Source: Thermoplasmata archaeon (GTDB lineage Archaea > Thermoplasmatota > Thermoplasmata > SG8-5 > JAGLSY01). From it: a stretch of 18,691 nucleotides of DNA. Where the stretch lies: assembly GCA_023135545.1 (NCBI GenBank), contig JAGLSY010000061.1, positions 1 through 18,691 of the forward strand. The letters are read 5' to 3'. Under the pieces are notes generated by a model, which was not told where the DNA came from, did not search any database, and saw only the letters and a list, made by a program, of their open reading frames with translations. Of the stretch, positions 8,064 to 14,400 are shown piece after piece; positions within the stretch are counted from its first letter, which is position 1; the number at the start of each line of letters is the position of its first letter. Made by a program: the position numbers and the translations under genes.

Positions 8064-8744
8064 ATGGGATTGTTTGACTATATGATGGGTATGATCATGG
8101 AACTTACGCTTAAGCAGCTCAAACCATTTTTATTGTTCTTATCCATGATATCTTTACTATCTTTACCATTCCTAGCCTGTGTTACTCTACCTGCTTATGC
8201 TCCATGTGATCCTGATTTGATTGATCAAGAATATGGAAAATTCATGGAGATAGATGATATTTTCCTGAAGCCAATTGCGATAACAGATAATTCATCTTAT
8301 CAAATGGTTTATTTTTCCAATAATACGTGCGATGTATTTGAGAATCATACACGAGCTCAGATATATGACCTGGTCATGTCCGAGCAGGGTATCAGCTTCT
8401 CCATGATAACTCGCGAATTGAAGCTGGCCAATGGGGTTGTCCAGTATCATTTGCAGACCCTGGAGAGGCTTGGCTTGATAAAATCTGTGCGCGTGGGGAA
8501 GTTCACCCGGTATTATCTGTCAGGAACAGAGGACAATGGCCTAACAAGAACACAGGAGGATATTATCGGCCAGATACAGGAAAATGAGGGCATAATCCAA
8601 TCAGAGATCGCCTCCAATCTGGGAACCAGCCGGCAGGTCATTAACTATAATGTCAAGCAGTTGCTTGATTCTGGAATCATCCAGAAGAATGAAAAGGATC
8701 ATAATACTGGCCGATGCACCTATCTTATCAATGATAACGGCTAG
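8064..8744 (+). CDS. Membrane-anchored tandem winged-helix transcription regulator
   Basis: This is a 226-residue protein. Residues about 21-43 are a membrane helix or uncleaved signal, followed by a 50-residue linker that is probably external and has N-x-T sequons (NNT, NHT). Two winged-helix DNA-binding domains then follow. Domain 1 (about 95-155) contains ITRELKLANGVVQYHLQTLE and a wing ending FTRYYL. Domain 2 (about 161-223) contains IASNLGTSRQVINYNVKQLL. Such membrane-bound double winged-helix proteins occur in archaea and are presumed to couple an envelope signal to transcription. Topology is uncertain: one helix would place the linker and the HTH domains on the same side, so the sequons may be incidental or a second segment may be missed. 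Its own promoter holds a partial copy of the element shared by nearby thioredoxin-fold genes, so it is a candidate regulator of them. Start: ATG 8064 with GAGG upstream. Confidence 0.75.
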   Translation: MGLFDYMMGMIMELTLKQLKPFLLFLSMISLLSLPFLACVTLPAYAPCDPDLIDQEYGKFMEIDDIFLKPIAITDNSSYQMVYFSNNTCDVFENHTRAQIYDLVMSEQGISFSMITRELKLANGVVQYHLQTLERLGLIKSVRVGKFTRYYLSGTEDNGLTRTQEDIIGQIQENEGIIQSEIASNLGTSRQVINYNVKQLLDSGIIQKNEKDHNTGRCTYLINDNG

Positions 8745-8815
8745 TGAGTCCCTCGCGATACTGTAAAACTTCCAACCAATCAGTATTTGTATGCAGTGTG
8801 GCATTATTGCGTTAT

Positions 8816-9508
8816 ATGGTTGATCTCTTCCTATGGCCCACCCTCTTATGCCTTCTGATACCTATTATCTATTCTCTTATGAATGATAAGAAACATATAA
8901 AGGAAATCTTACTGATATCCCTGGTCCTCTTGATCATCGTGATATTATACTGGCCAGTGCTTGTGTTTTTCGAGAACATCCCCTACATCGGCTATCTCCT
9001 CGGAAAGACGGTATTGTTCGTGCTGGTTCCCCTGCTTATATTTTATTTCTATTTTAAAAATAAAAACCAATCAATAAATATATTTGGGACTTTGAAAAGG
9101 TTCGGCGTGCGAAAGCCTGGTCTGGAGAAAAGCATCTTCCTTTCCCTTCTTCTGCTTCCCATCATGCTGTTAGCCAACTACATTGTTGGCATGGGCCCCG
9201 ATTCTCCCGCAGCTGGCTGGTATTCCGGTGTCATGTTCGCGGAGTCCTTCACAGAGGAATTCTTTTTCAGAGGCATTTTGTTCCTTTACCTGTGGAAAAT
9301 AACAGATGTTAGAATCGCTTATGCCACTTCAATAATCGGATTTGTACTGCTCCACCCCCAGTATTTCTTCGCCCCGATCATGCTGGCCGGATTGGTCCAG
9401 GGCATCTTGACCTGCATCATAACTCACAAATCCAAGAACATTGTGGGTGCCTGGCTCCTGCACGGGCTTAACAGGGTGTTCAGTTTGAGTATCATGCCGA
9501 TGTTCTGA
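8816..9508 (+). CDS. CPBP-family (CAAX protease/bacteriocin-processing type) intramembrane protease
   Basis: This is a 230-residue protein with about seven membrane helices. The three CPBP motifs are in order: EEFFFR at residues 147-152 (glutamates and arginine of motif 1), the FVLLH histidine at 180, and a conserved histidine in LLHGLNRVF at 216. These residues form the metal-bound active site of the Rce1/Abi fold, which cleaves near membranes. Start is uncertain: the frame opens at a GTG at 8744 that overlaps the preceding TAG and could be coupled, but Met at 8816 begins the first hydrophobic helix cleanly; neither has a good ribosome site. It follows the membrane winged-helix gene on the same strand, so the pair may form a signal-protease module. 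Its stop lies three bases from the stop of the convergent thioredoxin-fold gene. Confidence 0.85.
   Translation: MVDLFLWPTLLCLLIPIIYSLMNDKKHIKEILLISLVLLIIVILYWPVLVFFENIPYIGYLLGKTVLFVLVPLLIFYFYFKNKNQSINIFGTLKRFGVRKPGLEKSIFLSLLLLPIMLLANYIVGMGPDSPAAGWYSGVMFAESFTEEFFFRGILFLYLWKITDVRIAYATSIIGFVLLHPQYFFAPIMLAGLVQGILTCIITHKSKNIVGAWLLHGLNRVFSLSIMPMF
9481..9508 (+). repeat. Duplication unit, copy 1 (3' end of the protease gene)
   Basis: These 28 bases, encoding FSLSIMPMF and the stop, recur 490 bases downstream with one mismatch. They mark the left end of a tandem duplication that also carries the adjoining thioredoxin-fold gene and its promoter. Confidence 0.8.
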
Positions 9509-9511
9509 TTT

Positions 9512-9889
9512 TCAATTATTTGAAAAAGCCCTCTCCAGGTCCTCGATTGTTGGTATGCCAGTAATTTTTTCCTTGCCGATGACAACTGTCGGAATCGTCT
9601 TGATGCTGTCGAAAAGCGATTTTATGGCTGGCGTGTTCTCCATTATGTCCAGTATCTGGATTTCTATATAGTCTTCATTATCATTTTCTTTATTTCTTGC
9701 TTCTGCAAATTCCTTGACGATATCGATGGTCTGGCGGCTCCGCTTTTCAAAGGAATTGGAATACAGCATTAGTCCATCCTCGCCGGCCCACATGCCTACG
9801 TGGCAGATGTATCTCTCATACGGGCCTCTGCGCTCTATCTTTCCACCGGTGTAGGCCTTGATGCGCCTGGCATATATCTTGATAATCAT
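9512..9889 (-). CDS. Thioredoxin/KaiB-fold protein lacking CXXC, copy A of a tandem pair
   Basis: This is a 125-residue protein. The order of elements suggests a thioredoxin-like fold: strand IIKIYARRI (2-10), an inserted loop with GPYERYICHVGMW, helix RQTIDIVKEFAEARN, strand IEIQILDI, helix, then TIPTVVIGKEKITGIPTIEDLERAF. The IPT proline fits the cis-proline of the fold and the strand-G-x-P-helix end is typical. The only cysteine (CHVGMW) is not in a CXXC, so dithiol chemistry is unlikely. KaiB, which also lacks CXXC, has a similar plan. Start: ATG 9889 is preferred over the ATG at 9910 because GGGAAG lies upstream, the predicted transcript start is near 9901, and it aligns with copy B. About 70 percent identical to copy B by eye. 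Confidence 0.7.
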   Translation of the reverse strand: MIIKIYARRIKAYTGGKIERRGPYERYICHVGMWAGEDGLMLYSNSFEKRSRQTIDIVKEFAEARNKENDNEDYIEIQILDIMENTPAIKSLFDSIKTIPTVVIGKEKITGIPTIEDLERAFSNN

Positions 9890-9922
9890 TTTAACTTCCC
9901 AATTTAACATATGTATTTTTGG

Positions 9923-9952
9923 CTATATAAGGAAATTGGTACGGACTTTTGT
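9923..9952 (-). promoter_or_regulatory. Promoter A with shared element ACAAAA-N6-ACCAAT
   Basis: On the minus strand, ACAAAA (9947-9952), six bases, ACCAAT (9935-9940), four bases, then TTATATAG (9923-9930). The predicted start is near 9901, 12 bases before the ATG at 9889. The element abuts the BRE/TATA region, where archaeal activators or repressors commonly bind. Confidence 0.65.
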
Positions 9953-9970
9953 GAAAGGGAATTGCTAGTT

Positions 9971-9998
9971 CAGTTTGAGCATCATGCCGATGTTCTGA
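9971..9998 (+). repeat. Duplication unit, copy 2 (non-coding relic of the protease gene end)
   Basis: This repeats 9481-9508 with 27 of 28 bases identical, but here no protease gene precedes it. It is a scar showing that the thioredoxin-fold gene was duplicated in tandem together with the tail of its convergent neighbour. Confidence 0.8.
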
Positions 9999-10002
9999 GA
10001 AT

Positions 10003-10392
10003 TCAATTGTTCAGGAAGGCTTTCTCCAGGTCCCTGATTGTCGGAACACCAGTTATCTTCTCTTTCCCGATCACCACGGTCGGAATCGTCTTGATGCTGT
10101 CGAAAAGCGATCTCACGGCTGGCACGTTCTCCATTATGTCCAGTATCTGGATTTCAATGTCATTATCCTCGTCTAAATCATTGTTCCTGGCCTCGGCAAA
10201 CTCCTTGATGATATCAATTGCTTGCTGGCTCGGCTCTTCGAAGTGGTCGGAATAGAGGAGGAGTCCGTTCTCGGCGGCCCACATTCCCCCGTGGCAGGTG
10301 TACCTTTCGTAGTGGCCCCTGGTCTTTATCTTTACGCCTGTGAACTCCCTGATCCTTTTTGCATAAATTTTGATTACCACCACATCTTCCAT
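10003..10392 (-). CDS. Thioredoxin/KaiB-fold protein lacking CXXC, copy B of a tandem pair
   Basis: This 129-residue paralogue of the gene at 9512 keeps the same elements: strand VVIKIYAKRI, loop GHYERYTCHGGMW, helix QQAIDIIKEFAEARN, IEIQILDIMENVPAVRSLFD, and the near-identical end TIPTVVIGKEKITGVPTI. The loop Cys-His-x-G-M-W and the cis-proline segment are conserved, whereas the acidic stretch after the central helix differs in length and sequence. The conserved CHxGMW could be a functional site (metal or ligand), but that is inference. Start: ATG 10392, at the predicted transcript start for the TATA at 10416-10424, so leaderless; in-frame GTG codons four residues in are alternatives. It is transcribed alone from promoter B. 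Confidence 0.7.
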   Translation of the reverse strand: MEDVVVIKIYAKRIREFTGVKIKTRGHYERYTCHGGMWAAENGLLLYSDHFEEPSQQAIDIIKEFAEARNNDLDEDNDIEIQILDIMENVPAVRSLFDSIKTIPTVVIGKEKITGVPTIRDLEKAFLNN

Positions 10393-10415
10393 AAAGAATC
10401 ATATTGTTATCTGAA

Positions 10416-10445
10416 ATATATAAGTAGATTGGTGCACTTTTTTGT
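10416..10445 (-). promoter_or_regulatory. Promoter B with shared element ACAAAA-N6-ACCAAT
   Basis: On the minus strand, ACAAAA (10440-10445), six bases, ACCAAT (10428-10433), four bases, then TTATATATT. Offset from promoter A is about 491-493 bases, matching the tandem duplication, so A and B are not independent evidence for the motif. Confidence 0.65.
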
Positions 10446-10706
10446 GGAATAATAGGAAAGGGTACAATAATATTTCAAATAGCCAGAAGCCAGTCATGAT
10501 AAGGGTGATAAAGGATAAACTACAGATGCTCGGGGTGGAGAATCCATATTTTTGATTCCAAGGGGTCTATCCTTTATCAAATACTATCAAAGACATCATT
10601 GTTTAAAAATGCAATTTTTCAGGAATCAAAATCGATATCGTAGCATTTAAGCAAATATTCCCTGTTAATGGATATGACTCCTGTTTTTTGGGCTTTCCCA
10701 ACCATC
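10446..10706 (+). other. Intergenic stretch with a long inverted repeat, no gene seen
   Basis: No convincing gene lies here. The perfect 12-base inverted repeat TGATAAAGGATA (10506-10517) and TATCCTTTATCA (10568-10579) encloses 50 bases, within which GAATC/GATTC (10539-10543 and 10553-10558) can form a smaller stem. No coding frame longer than about 20 codons has a ribosome site. Confidence 0.5.
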
Positions 10707-10756
10707 ATTTAAATACTATATTCATCATCTATTAGATTAAGGAAGGTGAAAGAAAC

Positions 10757-10948
10757 ATGAAAAATCCCAAACTGCATTATCTTGGAATATTATTGGTGTT
10801 GATAGGCATCATAATCACATCTGGTGGAATATACCTGGGCAGTGCTCCGTATCTTCATAGTTCTCTTTCTGAACAGAGCACGACCATCATCATCGGGATA
10901 ATCCCCCTTGTCGCCGGGGTGTTGATGTGGCTGTTCTTTGATGAGTGA
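10757..10948 (+). CDS. Two-helix membrane mini-protein
   Basis: This 63-residue protein has two hydrophobic helices (about 9-29 and 43-60) joined by a short polar loop with YLHSSLSEQS. The start is well supported: ATG 10757 has GGAAGGTGA nine bases upstream, and a TATA-like ATTTAAATAC at 10707-10716 predicts a leader of about 20 bases. It stands alone, convergent with the cation transporter gene. The family was not recognised; resemblance to many archaeal small membrane proteins is only general. Confidence 0.7.
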   Translation: MKNPKLHYLGILLVLIGIIITSGGIYLGSAPYLHSSLSEQSTTIIIGIIPLVAGVLMWLFFDE

Positions 10949-11004
10949 TATTGAACCCAGAATAATCAAAGGTGAATTTGACGATTTATGGAGATTAAAA
11001 TTCT

Positions 11005-11961
11005 CTAATCCTTCTCTCTATAGCCGTTGATATTACCTGGATTTCGGCACGCTTCACACTCACCCAAACACGGCTCCACATGTATGACCACCGTGGCATT
11101 ATTGATCCTGGCCTGTATCTCCTTCTCTATTTCATCGGTTATCTCGTGCGCATCCTCCAGGCTGATGTCCTTGGGAACAACGAGGTGCATGTCGATATGC
11201 CGCTCGCTCCCGGATTTTCGGGCCCTGAGCCTGTGGTATTCCAGGTAATCTGTCTTATGCCTGGCCATCACTTCCTGGATAACAGCCAATTCTTCCGGAG
11301 GCAGTTGTCCATCGAGCAGGTCACGGCTCGACCTTTTGGCTATGCCGAAAGCCGCCCTCATTATCACTAGGCCGATCATGATGGCGAAGATGGGATCGAT
11401 GTATTCGATGTTCTCGATATAGGGGCCAGCCAGCCTTATTATGACCAAGGAAATCAGAACCCCGAGGGATATCCAGACATCTGCACGGAGATTGCATGCG
11501 TTGGCCTCCATGGCAATAGACTCATGCTTTTTGGCGACACCCAGCATCTTCTGTGAAAGGCCCAGCTTGGTGATGACCGAGACGACCATGATGGCGATAC
11601 CGATGTCCAGGTTTTCCAGCAACACCCCGACAATCATTCTCCTCCCTGCCTCCAGGATGATGGCCAATGCAATTAAAATTATGACAATTGCCTGTATCAA
11701 TCCGGACAGATTTTCATATTTGCCGTGGCCGTAGCTGTGGTCCTCGTCGGCCGGCTCGTGGGCTTTTTTGACAGAATACCTGGCCATTGCCGAAGTGATA
11801 ACATCTATGCCGCTGTCTATGGAATCCGAGATTATGGATATGGCCATGGTCATAATTCCGACAACGAGCTTGGATATGAAGAGAAGGCCGTTAAGATAGA
11901 TGGAAATCATGTTCCACCTGTCCTTTTCCTTGAAAGACTCATCCTGGCTGTTATCTGGCAT
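11005..11961 (-). CDS. Cation diffusion facilitator (CDF) metal transporter
   Basis: This 318-residue protein has six membrane helices and a C-terminal cytoplasmic domain, as in YiiP-type CDF exporters that expel divalent metals by proton exchange. HSYGHGKYENL after helix 2 is the family signature. The transport site in helix 2 is D49-xxx-D53; in helix 5 the pair is N157-xxx-D161, where zinc exporters usually have His and manganese members Asp, so metal choice cannot be predicted. The C-terminal domain (about 215-300) ends with IHVEPCLGECEAC, a cysteine cluster that may sense metal. Start: ATG 11961, with a TATA-like CTTTATC near 11988, suggesting a leaderless message. No metal-regulator gene is adjacent. 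Confidence 0.93.
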   Translation of the reverse strand: MPDNSQDESFKEKDRWNMISIYLNGLLFISKLVVGIMTMAISIISDSIDSGIDVITSAMARYSVKKAHEPADEDHSYGHGKYENLSGLIQAIVIILIALAIILEAGRRMIVGVLLENLDIGIAIMVVSVITKLGLSQKMLGVAKKHESIAMEANACNLRADVWISLGVLISLVIIRLAGPYIENIEYIDPIFAIMIGLVIMRAAFGIAKRSSRDLLDGQLPPEELAVIQEVMARHKTDYLEYHRLRARKSGSERHIDMHLVVPKDISLEDAHEITDEIEKEIQARINNATVVIHVEPCLGECEACRNPGNINGYREKD

Positions 11962-12091
11962 CCATGAGTATAACTATACTGTATGAGATAAAGATTTCCG
12001 ATTTGGTATGCCGAATATGATTGAGTTTACTGAATACTGGCTCATAACAACATTCTGTAGGCCAGTTAAAGAATTTCGAAAAGCCACAGTA

Positions 12092-12235
12092 TCAGGATTT
12101 TCTCACAAGCACCGGCACCGGGGCATGGCTGGTCAGGGGAAAGGCTCCCACCGCGTTTTTTTCTTTTAAGATTTTCTGTGCTGGCCATCCTCCAAAAGAA
12201 AAAAATGCCGTTAACAAAGAAAACTCGGATGGCAT
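12092..12235 (-). pseudogene. Small ORF or remnant sharing its C-terminus with the membrane protein at 12468
   Basis: A 47-codon frame reads from an ATG at 12235 and ends GAFPLTSHAPVPVLVRKS. The neighbouring membrane protein ends GAFPLTSHAPVPIITRRP. The matching DNA is about 37 bases with only a few differences (GCATGGCTGGTCAG then GGAAAGGCTCCCA on the plus strand). Upstream of the match the two differ: this frame has one weak hydrophobic segment and no ribosome site. It is either the worn remnant of a second copy or a real small gene with a shared tail. The stop and reading frame are intact in the shared part, which argues for selection or recent origin. Confidence 0.45.
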
Positions 12236-12252
12236 GCTCGAAAATCATAGGT

Positions 12253-12281
12253 TAAGCGGTATCGACAGGTATCGGTAAGCG
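12253..12281. repeat. Short direct repeats TAAGCG / GGTATCG
   Basis: GGTATCG occurs at 12258-12264 and 12268-12274, ten bases apart (one helical turn). It is framed by TAAGCG at 12253-12258 and 12276-12281. The spacing would suit a protein-binding site upstream of the small ORF at 12235, but there is no other support. The rest of 12282-12467 shows only purine- and pyrimidine-rich tracts. Confidence 0.3.
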
Positions 12282-12467
12282 TCCACAGTATCCAAAAGCC
12301 AAGGGTCCCAGTGTTAGTTAACGTGGGTCTCAACAATGCTCTTTATGGTGGGGGTGGTAGGAGGGTATAGACACACCAACTGCGGAGGTTTCAACTCACT
12401 GTCTCCCTAACTATCCAACTCATTGAACTCTATAAACTCCCCAACTACAAATAGAAGGACGAAATGT

Positions 12468-12791
12468 TCATGGCCTTCTTGTGATGATTGGCACAGGTGC
12501 ATGGCTGGTCAGCGGAAAGGCTCCCATCTTTATCAGGTACTTGTCCAGCGACCTCTCGGACGTGCTCCTGTCCAGGTATTCTGCGACCATCATGATGAGG
12601 CAGTTGACGCTTATTATCAGGCCCATGAGCATTGAAAAATAGGGAAGGTCATCATGTATTGGGCTTATCATGCCGGAGCCGTGCTCCAGATATATAAAAA
12701 AGCTGTACCAGGCCAATGATACAAAGCCGAATGCAAATGCGAATTCTAATGGTATTTTCAACAAGTATTTTGTAGACGGCTTCATCTTCAT
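12468..12791 (-). CDS. Small two-helix membrane protein in the shared-promoter set
   Basis: This 107-residue protein has hydrophobic helices at about 11-34 and 50-71, followed by a soluble tail ending GAFPLTSHAPVPIITRRP. The tail's proline-rich end is duplicated in the small ORF at 12092. The family was not recognised. Start: ATG 12791 has GGAG five bases upstream and a predicted leader of about 20 bases; a GTG just before and Met at 12785 are alternatives. Its promoter carries the ACAAAA half of the element shared with the thioredoxin-fold genes, and it is the next gene on the same strand after that operon, which suggests a shared pathway or membrane partner. Confidence 0.65.
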   Translation of the reverse strand: MKMKPSTKYLLKIPLEFAFAFGFVSLAWYSFFIYLEHGSGMISPIHDDLPYFSMLMGLIISVNCLIMMVAEYLDRSTSERSLDKYLIKMGAFPLTSHAPVPIITRRP

Positions 12792-12830
12792 CACGACTCC
12801 AATATATGTATATGTATATTGTAATATAGA

Positions 12831-12860
12831 TTATTTATATTTTGTTGTACAGCCTTTTGT
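12831..12860 (-). promoter_or_regulatory. Promoter D with shared element (diverged second half)
   Basis: On the minus strand, ACAAAA (12855-12860), then GGCTGT, then ACAACA (12843-12848, four of six matches to ACCAAT), three to four bases, and TATAAATAA. On the plus strand TACAG-CCTT-TTGTA is nearly the same dyad as TACAA-CCTT-TTGTA in promoter C. Since D is not part of the tandem duplication, it is independent support for the element. Confidence 0.5.
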
Positions 12861-12879
12861 AATTAATCAATAAATTTGT

Positions 12880-13269
12880 CTATAATTTATCAATATTAAG
12901 AAATTCGTAAAGACTTTTTTTATCTGTGTTTTCATCAATGATCAGAATCTTCGAATCATCTTCTTTAACATGCAATTCAACAGATGGCTTTTTTGACCTG
13001 TGAAATAATGTTTTCAATCCTTTTGTAGGGATCTTGTGAATTGAGAGATTTATGATACCTTCTTTATCAAGTTCTTCAAGATATTCCTTCACTTTTTCTT
13101 CGGCCGGAGTGAGTCGCTCTACAACCTCCCTAGCAAGTTCAAATGTTCCCCCTTTTGTCACATCATAATCTCTATCATTTGGAGCAGGATTATAAGTTAT
13201 GATATGTTCCTTTGGCTTCAAGTTCAAAGCTACTTTTAATTTCGTCATTATAATACCATTTTTCATCAT
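12880..13269 (-). CDS. Divergent member of the thioredoxin-fold group, last gene of the operon
   Basis: This 129-residue protein is not recognised by name. Its second half follows the neighbours' pattern: helix KVKEYLEELDKEG, strand INLSIHKI, helix LKTLFHRS, then KKPSVELHV at the KTPTTLIG position, strand SKILIID, and a last helix KKSLYEFL. The proline after KK would be the cis-proline. The first half (PAPNDRDYDVTKGG, then a helix) differs and could be a distinct ligand region. There are no cysteines. It lies three bases after the stop of the gene at 13273, so it is surely co-transcribed. The start ATG 13269 lacks a clear ribosome site; Met at 13248 is possible. Membership in the fold is an inference from the alignment by eye. 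Confidence 0.55.
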   Translation of the reverse strand: MMKNGIIMTKLKVALNLKPKEHIITYNPAPNDRDYDVTKGGTFELAREVVERLTPAEEKVKEYLEELDKEGIINLSIHKIPTKGLKTLFHRSKKPSVELHVKEDDSKILIIDENTDKKSLYEFLNIDKL

Positions 13270-13272
13270 CTG

Positions 13273-13629
13273 TTATTTTTCACATTTAGACTCATTCAAT
13301 ACAGCCATTGCTGCTTCGATCTCTTCAATTGCAGGGACACCGATTATCTTTATCTCACCTATAAGGGTCGTCGGGGTTTTGCGTATGCCTCTTTTCCTTG
13401 CCTCCTTCCGTTCTGTTTTGTGTGCAAGGTCATGGACCTTCAATTCTATTCCATGTTCTTCTGCATACTTGCCAATAATGTTCACAACATGTTTTTGTCT
13501 TGAATCTAGAATTCTTCCGATGTAGTGTTTCTTGTCGCTGGAACTATACCAAGTAGCCTGGGCATGCGTTGGGTACACTTCCCGATAATGTTTTTCACTC
13601 TTCACATAAAGGTGTATAATTTGTTTCAT
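13273..13629 (-). CDS. Thioredoxin/KaiB-fold protein lacking CXXC (operon gene 3)
   Basis: This 118-residue protein has strand IIHLYVKS, a 30-residue insert (HAQATWYSSSDKKHYIGR), helix KHVVNIIGKYAEEHG, strand IELKVHDLA, a charged helix KTERKEARKRG, then RKTPTTLIGEIKIIGVPAIEEIEAAM. TPT and G-x-P mark the thioredoxin-like C-terminal half, and LYVKS resembles the KaiB N-terminal strand. The single Cys near the end is not in a redox pair. It is part of a same-strand set: 28 bases after the gene at 13658, three bases before the gene at 12880. The start ATG 13629 has only a weak GTGA upstream, consistent with reliance on coupling inside the operon. Confidence 0.7.
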   Translation of the reverse strand: MKQIIHLYVKSEKHYREVYPTHAQATWYSSSDKKHYIGRILDSRQKHVVNIIGKYAEEHGIELKVHDLAHKTERKEARKRGIRKTPTTLIGEIKIIGVPAIEEIEAAMAVLNESKCEK

Positions 13630-13657
13630 ATATCTTCACATCATTTTTAGTATTATT

Positions 13658-13987
13658 CTAGCCATTCATTTGATCTCTTATCACTTTAGTTAGCTGTTCT
13701 TCAGTGACTTCTCCTGTTAATCTCTCTTTGCCAACAATGACCATGGGTGTTTCATGTATCCTTTTATAAAAAGCCCGATAAGAATGCCCTCTCTGTCTAA
13801 CATCATAGATTCTCAATTCGATATTATACTGTACAGCTATGCGCTCAAGCAGCTCTTTCATCGCTTTTTCTTTGTCTGAGAGTCCGATAAAGACCTCTTT
13901 AACAAAATGCTGGATGCTCCCACAAACCTGTTGATTGCCCAGTACCTTTCCTTTATCTGTGTTAATGTACCACTCGATATCCACCAT
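13658..13987 (-). CDS. Thioredoxin/KaiB-fold protein lacking CXXC (operon gene 2)
   Basis: This 109-residue protein has strand MVDIEWYINTDKG, a loop with QQVCGSIQHF, helix KAMKELLERIAVQYN, strand IELRIYDVR, a basic helix SYRAFYKRI, then HETPMVIVGKERLTGEVTEEQL. The final G-x-P of the paralogues is G-E-V here. One isolated Cys is in the loop, at a place comparable to the loop Cys of the duplicated pair at 9512 and 10003. Start: ATG 13987 is preferred because GGTGA lies five bases upstream and the first strand aligns with that of the gene at 14001; in-frame GTG codons at 13999 and 13996 are possible. The ATG lies 13 bases after the preceding stop. Confidence 0.68.
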   Translation of the reverse strand: MVDIEWYINTDKGKVLGNQQVCGSIQHFVKEVFIGLSDKEKAMKELLERIAVQYNIELRIYDVRQRGHSYRAFYKRIHETPMVIVGKERLTGEVTEEQLTKVIRDQMNG

Positions 13988-14000
13988 CTCTTTCACCACT

Positions 14001-14360
14001 TCACCCAGGTCCGTTTATTGAATCAAATATCTTCTCAAGTTCATCGATTTTTGGAATTCCTTCGATCCTCTGGCCGCCTATTACGATCATGGGTGTTTGT
14101 TTTATTTTCTTGAAATATGCTTTCCGTCTTTCACTCCTCAATGAAATATCATGAACTTTAATTTTAAGTTCATATTTCTCTCTTAGTGTTTCAAGCATTT
14201 CCTTGACTTCCACATCCTTCTCATTCGGAAAAATTGTTGTGCCGTCAATGATCCAAACATCCTCCCCAATTGAATTCAGATGCTCGCCCTGGCCGAGGAT
14301 AGGAGGTCTGATATTATCCACTCTGTTGCTTTTTATGTAAAGGTCCACAATTATTCCCAT
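14001..14360 (-). CDS. Thioredoxin/KaiB-fold protein lacking CXXC (operon gene 1)
   Basis: This 119-residue protein has no cysteine at all. Strand GIIVDLYIKS, then a long insert (residues about 13-45, with GEDVWIIDGTTIFPNE), helix VKEMLETLREKYE, strand LKIKVHDIS, basic helix RSERRKAYFKKI, then KQTPMIVIGGQRIEGIPKIDELEKIF. The complete lack of Cys shows that redox is not the shared function; ligand binding, protein interaction or clock-like signalling (KaiB) are alternatives. It heads the four-gene operon running to 12880. Start: ATG 14360 with AGGTGG eight bases upstream; a GTG at 14372 lies in frame but has no ribosome site. Confidence 0.7.
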   Translation of the reverse strand: MGIIVDLYIKSNRVDNIRPPILGQGEHLNSIGEDVWIIDGTTIFPNEKDVEVKEMLETLREKYELKIKVHDISLRSERRKAYFKKIKQTPMIVIGGQRIEGIPKIDELEKIFDSINGPG

Positions 14361-14400
14361 ATTCTCTTCCACCTATGTAGAATACAAAAAGCGATTTGAT

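Noticed and set aside
9481..9998. CRISPR-like or insertion-sequence repeat
   Set aside because: Only two copies, one of them the coding end of the protease gene, with a gene between; tandem gene duplication explains it.
12241..12467. tRNA or other standard RNA gene
   Set aside because: No T-arm GTTC-A-C pattern or cloverleaf pairing; only short direct repeats and a weak CCCA/TGGG stem.
14001..14360. Calling the small thioredoxin-fold proteins true KaiB clock proteins
   Set aside because: Only the LYV and TPT motifs and the missing CXXC agree; inserts, length and C-termini differ and no KaiC or KaiA gene is in the window.
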